Part shown: positions 8,794 to 15,463 of the stretch, piece by piece
Layout: each line of letters starts with the position of its first letter
How positions within the stretch are numbered: the first letter of the stretch is position 1
NCBI GenBank assembly: GCA_045546975.1
Contig: JAZQDV010000008.1
Location: 62,001-126,000 of the forward strand
Direction: 5' to 3'
Origin: SIG480 sp045546975
Lineage (GTDB): Bacteria > Bacillota > Clostridia > Oscillospirales > JAAYXM01
DNA: 64,000 nucleotides
The notes under the pieces: model-generated
What the model was told of the DNA's origin: nothing
What the model saw: the letters and a program-made list of their open reading frames with translations, nothing else
The model's database searches: none
Program-made: the position numbers and the translations under genes

Positions 8794-9152
8794 TATTCTT
8801 CATCCTCCTTCTTGGTCTTTTTTGCTCTTGAGAGGATGACAAAGCTACCTGCGATAGCCGTAAGTAGAATAAACGATTCTCCAAGCGTATCATAGCCTCG
8901 GAAGTCGAAAACGACTGCGGCTACGTTGTTTGCAGCCATTGTCTTTTCTAAGTTCTGCTTTACGATTATCTCAGAGATACCGCTTGCTTCTTCCGGAAGC
9001 TCATAGCTTGACGGGTCGTGAAGAAGTGCGCCGGGGTCAGTTGCACGGTCGTCGTATGTACGCTCGAGTGTACTTGCCTCGATTACTGCATACAAGCCGA
9101 AGAAAAGGATAACAACAAGGGAGACGATGGCGACGATTTTCTTTGTTTTCAT
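8793..9152 (-). CDS. Hydrogenase subunit MbhE-like (MrpA C-terminal domain family)
   Basis: A 119-residue protein with one N-terminal and one C-terminal hydrophobic helix separated by a periplasm-side loop of about 55 residues. It matches the MbhE-type domain found at the end of MrpA proteins or as a separate subunit in membrane-bound hydrogenases (FRGYDTLGESFILLTA is the recognisable region). It overlaps the MbhD-like gene by 4 bp and the MrpB-like gene by 1 bp. Splitting the MrpA tail into MbhD and MbhE, without the large MrpA antiporter body, is typical of Mbh and Mbs complexes. Confidence 0.85.
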   Translation of the reverse strand: MKTKKIVAIVSLVVILFFGLYAVIEASTLERTYDDRATDPGALLHDPSSYELPEEASGISEIIVKQNLEKTMAANNVAAVVFDFRGYDTLGESFILLTAIAGSFVILSRAKKTKKEDEE

Positions 9153-9412
9153 TTTTCCTCGTCCTCCTTGCGTGTTGTTTTCTTGATTGCAACGATGAAT
9201 ATTGCCGTAGAGAGAACTACGCCAACCGCAGCTTCCGCTATCGCAACGTCGGGAGCATGGAGGAGAATGAACTCAACCGTTACAAACGCGCCCGTAGCAC
9301 CGAGGGCAAGAACTGATGAGAGTACGCCCTTTGATGCAACTGCTAAAATTGCGGAGGCAACAATACCTATCATCACAAGTGTGTTGAGAATAAAAAGAAA
9401 ATTAATCTGCAT
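9149..9412 (-). CDS. Hydrogenase subunit MbhD-like (DUF4040)
   Basis: An 87-residue protein with three hydrophobic helices, carrying the family pattern GVLSSVLALGATGAFV and HAPDVAIAEAAVG. The acidic residues in the last pattern are conserved in MbhD and in the equivalent part of MrpA, where they are linked to ion exchange. The gene overlaps mrpG by 11 bp and the mbhE-like gene by 4 bp. Confidence 0.88.
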   Translation of the reverse strand: MQINFLFILNTLVMIGIVASAILAVASKGVLSSVLALGATGAFVTVEFILLHAPDVAIAEAAVGVVLSTAIFIVAIKKTTRKEDEEK

Positions 9413-9767
9413 TGCTTAAATCCTCCCCATACTTGTCACACATAAGTGTAGCATCCTTTGCCCCACCACGACGGTAAGCCGCACGCGCAATTGCATGTCC
9501 TGCAACCGGGTTTGTGATTATGTAGAATATTCCCATAACCGCAAGCTTTATGACCATAGCCCAGTCGGGGGTGTGGAGCATAAAGATCGAGTAGAGAATT
9601 CCGCCTATAATAACACCCAAAACACCGAGAGTAGAGATGTTTGTTGAAGACTGCATACGGCAGAAAGAGTCAGGCATTCTCAAAATGCCAACAACTCCTG
9701 CAAATGCAAAGAAAAGACTCACTACTATAAAGAAGTCTATTACATATCTCATAACTGTCTGAATCAT
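9402..9767 (-). CDS. Antiporter subunit MrpG/MbhC-like
   Basis: A 121-residue protein with three hydrophobic helices of the MnhG/PhaG family. Recognisable parts are the first helix followed by GVVGILRMPDSFCRMQ and the STLGVLGVIIGG region. The C-terminal 30 residues are polar. It overlaps mrpF by 4 bp and the mbhD-like gene by 11 bp. Together with the MrpE- and MrpF-like proteins it forms the distal end of the antiporter module. Confidence 0.9.
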   Translation of the reverse strand: MIQTVMRYVIDFFIVVSLFFAFAGVVGILRMPDSFCRMQSSTNISTLGVLGVIIGGILYSIFMLHTPDWAMVIKLAVMGIFYIITNPVAGHAIARAAYRRGGAKDATLMCDKYGEDLSNAD

Positions 9768-10021
9768 AGCTTGCCCTCCAAATAACGCGACACGAGTACA
9801 GAGCCTATAAATCCGAGGACTGCAGTAACAAGCGCGATGTCAAGATAGATACTTCTTCCGCTCTTGAGAGCAAAGAGGATAAGCGCCATATCGACAAGAA
9901 TGTCGATCGAGTCTGCCGTGACTGCACGGTCAACGACGCTCGGGCCCTTTATAAGTCTCACAAAAAGACAGAGCGCAAGAGCAATGAAGCAGATTGCAAA
10001 AAAGATAAGCTCGTTCATCAT
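9764..10021 (-). CDS. Antiporter subunit MrpF/MbhB-like
   Basis: An 85-residue protein with three hydrophobic helices and the MrpF pattern RLIKGPSVVDRAVTADSID, including the conserved Asp residues implicated in ion transfer. The frame is open to 10042, but the ATG at 10021 is preferred: AGGAGG lies eight bases upstream, and it makes a 4-bp ATGA overlap with the end of mrpE. Confidence 0.9.
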   Translation of the reverse strand: MMNELIFFAICFIALALCLFVRLIKGPSVVDRAVTADSIDILVDMALILFALKSGRSIYLDIALVTAVLGFIGSVLVSRYLEGKL

Positions 10022-10563
10022 TCCCAAATCCTCCTTGTCCATTTTTCAAGTGTCCCTGCGATTGCATCGCTTGCCTCGGGAACTTCCTTTGTTGCAACAT
10101 CAATCCAGTGGATGTAGCCGTATGTATGTCCGTCACACTCTGCAATGTCGAGAGTGATTGTTCCCGGAGTCAGAGTGATTGAGTTTGCGAGAGTTGAAAG
10201 CGCATACTCACCCTTAAGGTCTGTCTCAATCTTCACGATACCCGGATTTATCGGGAGTTTTGGACTAAGTGCTCTCTTTGCAACGTCCCAGTTAGCTTTC
10301 AAAAGCTCCCACGGGAATGCTATCACACAGTAGTAAAGCCATACGAAAAATCTTTTCGGGTTGAAGAGGAAAAACGGTTTTTCGTGGATAAAGAAGCGTG
10401 ATGTGAAAAGTGCTGTCACAACGCTGACAAGTGCACCGGCTAAAAGAATCTGTACGGAAACGCCGCCCGCAAAGATTGCCGCAAGCTGACCGGTGAGCGT
10501 CAGCCAGAAAACAAAGCACACAATCGCAGTTGATATAACTGACAAAAGTTTTGTTTTTTTCAA
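10018..10563 (-). CDS. Antiporter subunit MrpE/MbhA-like
   Basis: A 181-residue protein of the MnhE family. It has two or three N-terminal hydrophobic helices and a soluble C-terminal domain with the typical TLANSITLTPGTITLDI stretch (about 122-138). The start is TTG at 10563, supported by GGAGG eight bases upstream. It follows hypB after 5 bp and overlaps mrpF by 4 bp. This gene begins the ion-translocating half of the operon. Confidence 0.9.
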   Translation of the reverse strand: MKKTKLLSVISTAIVCFVFWLTLTGQLAAIFAGGVSVQILLAGALVSVVTALFTSRFFIHEKPFFLFNPKRFFVWLYYCVIAFPWELLKANWDVAKRALSPKLPINPGIVKIETDLKGEYALSTLANSITLTPGTITLDIAECDGHTYGYIHWIDVATKEVPEASDAIAGTLEKWTRRIWE

Positions 10564-10568
10564 GGTTT

Positions 10569-11231
10569 CTACCTCCTGTTTGTTTTAGAGGCTATCTTTT
10601 CGGATAACCACTGCGAAAGGTCTGCTGCTCCATCACCCGTTTTTGTTGAGACACGGAAAATCTTTGCATTTCCGTTGAGGTCGAGAACATCCTGTTCTAC
10701 GCGAGTGTCGGAAAACTCAAAGTGCGGGAGCATATCGTATTTATTTATTACAAGCGCATCCGTAGTTGCGAACATAAGAGGATATTTAACGACCTTGTCG
10801 TCCCCTTCGGGAACGCTCAGAATCGCAACTCTGAGGTCCTCGCCGATATTGAACTCGGCAGGGCAGACGAGGTTTCCTATATTCTCAACGAAGAGAACAT
10901 CAATATCTGAAAGGTCAAAGAACGAAAGCATGTGCTTTATCGACATCGCCTCGATATGGCACGCACCGTCAGTCTGAAGCTGAACGACAGGAATGCCAAG
11001 TGAGGAAATGTGCTCTGCGTCAATCGCACCTGCTATATCTCCCTCGATAACCCCGATTCGGAAATCATTCCTGAGCCTTGCGATTATGTCGGTTATAAGG
11101 CTTGTTTTTCCGGCACCGGGCGAGCCCATAACATTTATGAGGCACACACGGTTTTCGGAAAGAATCTCCCGTACCTCGGCAGAAACGTCCTCATTCCATT
11201 CGAGAATTTGTTTTACTATTTTAATTTCCAT
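10569..11231 (-). CDS. hypB: Hydrogenase nickel incorporation GTPase HypB
   Basis: A 220-residue SIMIBI-class GTPase that helps HypA put nickel into the hydrogenase large subunit. The P-loop GSPGAGKT is at 36-43, and the metal-binding C91-H92 pair of the G domain is in TDGACHIEAM. The N-terminal Cys-rich motif and the His-rich stretch seen in some HypB proteins are absent, so nickel storage is unlikely. Its place directly after the large subunit and hypA, inside the structural operon, suggests maturation is made in proportion to the enzyme. Confidence 0.95.
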   Translation of the reverse strand: MEIKIVKQILEWNEDVSAEVREILSENRVCLINVMGSPGAGKTSLITDIIARLRNDFRIGVIEGDIAGAIDAEHISSLGIPVVQLQTDGACHIEAMSIKHMLSFFDLSDIDVLFVENIGNLVCPAEFNIGEDLRVAILSVPEGDDKVVKYPLMFATTDALVINKYDMLPHFEFSDTRVEQDVLDLNGNAKIFRVSTKTGDGAADLSQWLSEKIASKTNRR

Positions 11232-11236
11232 AAAGT

Positions 11237-11578
11237 TTATTCTACCTCCAGGCTGTCAACGAAGTATTCCCTGCCCGTGAGAATCTTTATCGCGGAGCTT
11301 CCGCATTCGGGGCAGTGGATTTTCCTCATCGGTATTTCTCCGTTATAGCCACAATCGTGACAAGCTATGGTAATCGGGATTTTTTCAACGGAAAGGCGCG
11401 CGCCCTCTGCAATAGTGCCACGACTTACTATGTTGAAGTATTCCTGAATACATTCGGGAAGAACACCCGAAAGCACGCCGATTTTAAGGCGAATTTCAAG
11501 AATTTTCTTCGCGCCATGACGCTCGGCCTCAGGAACGGCCGCTTCCATAATCCCCTCGGTTATTGCAAGCTCGTGCAT
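11237..11578 (-). CDS. hypA: Hydrogenase nickel chaperone HypA
   Basis: A 113-residue protein beginning MHELAIT. His2 is the conserved nickel ligand, and C73xxC76 with C89xxC92 form the zinc site. HypA binds nickel and passes it with HypB to the precursor of the large subunit. The gene starts one base after the stop of the large-subunit gene and ends 5 bp before hypB. Confidence 0.96.
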   Translation of the reverse strand: MHELAITEGIMEAAVPEAERHGAKKILEIRLKIGVLSGVLPECIQEYFNIVSRGTIAEGARLSVEKIPITIACHDCGYNGEIPMRKIHCPECGSSAIKILTGREYFVDSLEVE

Positions 11579-11579
11579 G

Positions 11580-12662
11580 TTATCTGTCCATACAGCTGAA
11601 GCACGGATCTATACTTGCAATGATAAGACCTGCGTCAGCAACGGAGTTTCCGCGAAGCATTGTCGGGATTGTCGGCGCTGTCTTGAAGGTCGGAACATGG
11701 ATAGAAACGCGTTTGTTGAACTCGCTTCCGTCCGTGACAACCTTGTAGCAGAGCTGACCGCGCGGTGCTTCGTGGCGGACCATATACTCGCCTGCCGGAA
11801 TCTTCGGTATCTTGACACCGAGATTTATCGGGCCCGTCGGAAGCATCTCAAGTGCCTGACGGATGATTTTTATACTTTCGAAGTTTTCAAGAACACGGAT
11901 AACGACGCGTGAGAAAACGTCACAAGTCGGATAGACTGCCTTTTCAAACTCAAAGTCCTCATAGCAGCAGTACGGTGCATCCTTACGGACGTCAACTGCA
12001 ACATTTGAAGCTCTTGCATGCGGACCTACCGCACCGATACGGATAGAGTCTTCAGTTGTGAGAACACCTACTCCTTTTGTACGGAGAGCTACCGTCTTAT
12101 CGGAGAGGAGAATGTCGCGGAGGCGAATCATTGACTTCTCGACGGTGTCGAGCATCTCAAGAATCTTCTTTCTCTTATCGTCGTCAATATCACGGCGTGA
12201 GCCGCCGATTGTTACCATACCGTAGTTTACGCGGTTGCCTGAGATTTCCTCAAGCATATCCATAATTACCTCGCGCTCGTTCCAGGTATGCATAAAAAGG
12301 CTGTCATGGCCAATAAGGTGCAACGCAATACCGAGCCAGAGGAAGTGTGAGTGAAGTCTCTCAAGCTCGTTCATGATAACGCGGATGTACTGACCGCGCT
12401 TGGGCACATTGATGTTGCCGATGCTCTCAAGTGCCATAGCATATCCCAGCGCATGTGAGTGCGAACAGATTCCGCAGACGCGCTCAACCAGAACAATGGT
12501 CTGGATAAAGTTTTTCTGCTGAGCAAGCTTTTCTATACCGCGGTGGTTATAGCCTATAAAAACCTCAGCATCGGTAATTTCCTCACCGTTTGTGTAGAGC
12601 TTTGCGTGAACAGGCTCTTCAAGGGCGGGATGATAAGGACCAATCGGAACAATATAACTCAT
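11580..12662 (-). CDS. [NiFe] hydrogenase large catalytic subunit, group 4 (NuoD/MbhL/EchE-like)
   Basis: A 360-residue protein holding the NiFe active site. Both CxxC pairs that bind nickel are present: C63/C66 in ERVCGICSHSH and C354/C357 in DPCFSCMDR. These pairs are missing from complex I NuoD and from Mbs/Mbx-type homologues, so the protein should be a true hydrogenase. The chain stops three residues after the last Cys, so there is no tail for a maturation protease to remove. GGGGAG five bases before the ATG supports the start. It sits between the NuoC-like gene (3 bp away) and hypA (1 bp away). Confidence 0.95.
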   Translation of the reverse strand: MSYIVPIGPYHPALEEPVHAKLYTNGEEITDAEVFIGYNHRGIEKLAQQKNFIQTIVLVERVCGICSHSHALGYAMALESIGNINVPKRGQYIRVIMNELERLHSHFLWLGIALHLIGHDSLFMHTWNEREVIMDMLEEISGNRVNYGMVTIGGSRRDIDDDKRKKILEMLDTVEKSMIRLRDILLSDKTVALRTKGVGVLTTEDSIRIGAVGPHARASNVAVDVRKDAPYCCYEDFEFEKAVYPTCDVFSRVVIRVLENFESIKIIRQALEMLPTGPINLGVKIPKIPAGEYMVRHEAPRGQLCYKVVTDGSEFNKRVSIHVPTFKTAPTIPTMLRGNSVADAGLIIASIDPCFSCMDR

Positions 12663-12665
12663 TTT

Positions 12666-13058
12666 TTACTCCCCTTTCTTTCCCTGTGCACGATCAATAA
12701 GCTCATCCATAGGTGTTACTATAATCTGACCCTGACCGTCGAGCATATTTTCCGGCATAAACAGACGCTTTGAAGTGTCAAGCCCCTCGAATGTAACATC
12801 CATAAGCTCAACAATTTCACGTTCTGCCCACTCAGCTCCCAGGTCATATATATCTGAGATTGAGGGAAGTGTGCTCTCACCCTCGATAACATACGACTCA
12901 ATTCCGCTTCCTACCTCAAACTCGTAGGAGATGTTGGGCTTACCCTCATCATTTATAAAGCCGTGAATCATAGCAAGCGCAATTCCGTTCTTTCTCATCT
13001 TTTTTGCGAGCGGAACAAGCTCACCTTTTGTGATGGTAATCTTTTTGTATTCCTGCAT
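12666..13058 (-). CDS. Hydrogenase subunit NuoC/MbhK-like (complex I 30-kDa family)
   Basis: A 130-residue soluble protein similar to the NADH dehydrogenase 30-kDa subunit, which contacts the catalytic subunit in complex I and group 4 hydrogenases. The diagnostic part is SISDIYDLGAEWAEREIVELMDVTFEG (about 76-102, with DLGAEWAEREIVELMD the strongest piece). The start has GAGGTG five bases upstream. It is the first gene of the hydrogenase structural operon, with a candidate promoter at 13105-13133. Confidence 0.9.
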   Translation of the reverse strand: MQEYKKITITKGELVPLAKKMRKNGIALAMIHGFINDEGKPNISYEFEVGSGIESYVIEGESTLPSISDIYDLGAEWAEREIVELMDVTFEGLDTSKRLFMPENMLDGQGQIIVTPMDELIDRAQGKKGE

Positions 13059-13104
13059 TTTTGCACCTCACATAAGCATTTTATAAAGAGTTACTCAAAT
13101 AAAT

Positions 13105-13133
13105 ATTTTACCACAAAATCTTCGTTTTGGAAA
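13105..13133 (-). promoter_or_regulatory. Candidate promoter of the hydrogenase structural operon
   Basis: Read on the minus strand: a weak TTTCCA, a 17-bp spacer and TAAAAT preceded by TGG (extended -10). No terminator is seen between hypE and this point, so read-through from the hyp operon is also possible. Confidence 0.4.
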
Positions 13134-13172
13134 GGGCTAAATTTTTGTAAATCTGCCTTTTTTTGATCTTTT

Positions 13173-14171
13173 TCAGCAAATTCTCGGAAGCTGGGCTCCG
13201 CTGAGCTTTGAAACTATGCGTGAACCGAACTCTCCTTTGACATAAACCTTGCCTCCGCGACGCGAGGTGACACACCCTATATGCGCCGCATCACGACCCT
13301 CAGGCGTGTTTTTCATTATGGAAAGTGCTCTTTCCACATCCTCGGGGGCAACTATTGCAAGAAGCTTTCCTTCGTTTGCGGAATAGAGATGGTCGATACC
13401 GAGCATATCGCACGCGGCTTTCACCTCGGGTTTTACGGGGACATCGTTTTCCCAGAGCTCGATTGAAAGTTCTGTTCCCTCTACAAACTCACAAAGTGTT
13501 GTCGCGACTCCGCCACGCGTCGGGTCACGAAGCACGCGAAGGGAGCTTCCGAGCGGATATAAGCTTTCTGCAAGACGGTTAAGGGGTGCACAGTCAGAGA
13601 GAATCTCGCCGTCTAAAAGATTTTCGCTTCGCGCAAGTAAAATTGATGCACCGTGGTCACCCGAATTGCCCGAGAGTATTACCGCATCGCCCTCGCGGAT
13701 GTTTTTCGGTGAGAGCGACGGATGCGCAAGAAAGCCTATTCCCGAGGTGTTTATATATATTCCGTCACCCCGGCCGCGCTCCACTACCTTGGTGTCTCCC
13801 GTGACGACCTCGACTCCTGCAAGGGAGGCAGTCTTTTTGATTGACTCGACGATTTTTCGCAAATCGTCTGTCTTAAAACCCTCTTCGATTATAAACGAGA
13901 GACTTAAGTATTTCGGAATTCCTCCCGTTACCGCAACATCGTTTACCGTTCCGCAAACCGCGAGCTTTCCTATATCTCCGCCGGGAAAAAAATACGGCGA
14001 TACAACAAAGCTGTCTGTTGAAAATACAAGCTTTTTATCCCCGCCGAGCACCGCACCGTCAGAAAGCTCTGAAAGTGTCGGGTTTGAAAGTGCCGGCACG
14101 ATAATCTCATCTATAAGCGCAGAGGTTTTCTTCCCTCCGCTACCGTAATCAAGTGTAATAATTTCGTCCAT
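13173..14171 (-). CDS. hypE: Hydrogenase cyanide-ligand synthesis protein HypE
   Basis: A 332-residue PurM-like protein that dehydrates the C-terminal Cys thiocarboxamide to thiocyanate for the Fe(CN)2CO group. The N-terminus (ITLDYGSGGKKTS) and the mandatory C-terminal PRIC are present. The frame stays open 39 codons further upstream, but that part is basic and unlike HypE, whereas ATG 14171 has AGGAG seven bases upstream and lies 10 bp after hypD. It is the last hyp gene before the hydrogenase operon. Confidence 0.96.
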   Translation of the reverse strand: MDEIITLDYGSGGKKTSALIDEIIVPALSNPTLSELSDGAVLGGDKKLVFSTDSFVVSPYFFPGGDIGKLAVCGTVNDVAVTGGIPKYLSLSFIIEEGFKTDDLRKIVESIKKTASLAGVEVVTGDTKVVERGRGDGIYINTSGIGFLAHPSLSPKNIREGDAVILSGNSGDHGASILLARSENLLDGEILSDCAPLNRLAESLYPLGSSLRVLRDPTRGGVATTLCEFVEGTELSIELWENDVPVKPEVKAACDMLGIDHLYSANEGKLLAIVAPEDVERALSIMKNTPEGRDAAHIGCVTSRRGGKVYVKGEFGSRIVSKLSGAQLPRIC

Positions 14172-14181
14172 AGCAAAACTC

Positions 14182-15255
14182 CTAAAAAGAATACTTATAA
14201 TATGCAGCGCACGCGCCCTCACTCGAAACCATACACGGCCCGACTGCGTTTTCCGGAACACACGTTTTGCCGAAAAGCGGACACTCAAAAGGTGAGATGC
14301 GTCCGCGGATAACGTCTCCGCAGCGGCAGGGCGATGCTTTATCTGACTTTTCGTATTTTATATCAAACTTTATTTCCGCGTCGAACTCCGAAAACTCTTC
14401 GCGTATTTTAAGTCCGCTCATGGGAATTTCCGAAAGCCCGCGCCAGATGTCACATCTAGGGGTAAAAACCTCGTCTATTGCCTCAAGCGCAAGACGGTTT
14501 CCCTTATCCGTTGCGCCACTCGGGTAAGCATTTTCAAGCTTCGGGATTCCGCTTTCTATCTGCAAGAGAAGTCTGTATACTGCATATAGAATTTCCACGG
14601 GCTCAAAGCCTCCGACAACACACGGGAGCTTGTATTCGTCCGCAAGGAAGGAGAACGCATCCGCTCCGATGATTGTTGCAACGTGCCCCGGACAGAGAAA
14701 GCCTGAGACCTCAAAGCCGTCCTCGGAAATAAGTGTACGAAGAGCAGGCTCTACCTTTTTAATCATAGAAAAGACCGAAAAATTTTTAAGATTTCTCTTT
14801 TTAGCCTCGGCTATTGCACGCGCAGTACCCGGTGCTGTCGTTTCAAAACCGACGCCGAGGAAAACCACCTCCGAATCGGGGTTTTCACCGGCAAGGTCGA
14901 GCGCATCAAACGGAGAATACACAACCTCAACCCTCGCGCCTTCCGCCTTTGCGGTCGCAAGGCTTTCACCGAAACAGCTTCCCGGTACCTTTATCATATC
15001 GCCATAAGTTGCAATTATTACATTTTCTCTTTTTGCAAGAGATAGGATTTCATCTATAACCTCAGGTGCGGTAACGCATACAGGACACCCCGGACCTGAG
15101 AGAAGCGTTATGTTTTCGGGGAGTGAGTCGCGCAGTCCCGACTTTGCGATTGACATAGTGTGTGTACCACATACCTCCATAAGCTTCACGTTTCCTATAT
15201 TAAGTTTTTCAATTCGCGAGAAAAGCTCTTTTGCACTATAGTTTTCGCAGTTCAT
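14182..15255 (-). CDS. hypD: Hydrogenase Fe(CN)2CO assembly scaffold HypD
   Basis: A 357-residue iron-sulfur protein that works with HypC to assemble the Fe(CN)2CO unit. Visible signatures are MEVCGTHT (Cys29), GPGCPVC (Cys57 and Cys60), the GVGFETTAPGTA loop and the C-terminal Cys cluster, which begins CRCGD and continues with further Cys residues that bind the [4Fe-4S] cluster. Its start overlaps the end of hypC by 20 bp, and hypE follows after 10 bp. Confidence 0.96.
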   Translation of the reverse strand: MNCENYSAKELFSRIEKLNIGNVKLMEVCGTHTMSIAKSGLRDSLPENITLLSGPGCPVCVTAPEVIDEILSLAKRENVIIATYGDMIKVPGSCFGESLATAKAEGARVEVVYSPFDALDLAGENPDSEVVFLGVGFETTAPGTARAIAEAKKRNLKNFSVFSMIKKVEPALRTLISEDGFEVSGFLCPGHVATIIGADAFSFLADEYKLPCVVGGFEPVEILYAVYRLLLQIESGIPKLENAYPSGATDKGNRLALEAIDEVFTPRCDIWRGLSEIPMSGLKIREEFSEFDAEIKFDIKYEKSDKASPCRCGDVIRGRISPFECPLFGKTCVPENAVGPCMVSSEGACAAYYKYSF

Positions 15256-15463
15256 CTTCTACTTCCTTTGCAGCTTCCATACTCTCCCTCGCCGCTTCTG
15301 CACCGAGTCTCTCGATTGCAAAGCCTGCGTGGACAATCACATATTCACCGACCTTCGGGTTTTCTATGAAATCAAGACGAATTTTTCTTCTCACGCCGTC
15401 GCGCGCACCAACAGCGTCATTGCCGTTAATCTCGACTATCTCGAGCGGTATTGCAAGACACAT
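15236..15463 (-). CDS. hypC: Hydrogenase assembly chaperone HypC
   Basis: A 75-residue HypC/HupF-family chaperone. The mature form needs Cys at position 2, and here the protein begins MCLAIPLEI. Another in-frame ATG lies two codons upstream (15469), but AGGAGG is only two bases from that one and eight from 15463, so 15463 is the better start and gives the family N-terminus. The gene overlaps hypF by 38 bp and hypD by 20 bp, which implies translational coupling. Confidence 0.94.
   Translation of the reverse strand: MCLAIPLEIVEINGNDAVGARDGVRRKIRLDFIENPKVGEYVIVHAGFAIERLGAEAARESMEAAKEVEDELRKL

Noticed and set aside
14172..14288. Extension of hypE by 39 codons
   Set aside because: The added residues are basic and unlike HypE, overlap hypD, and the ATG at 14171 has its own AGGAG site.
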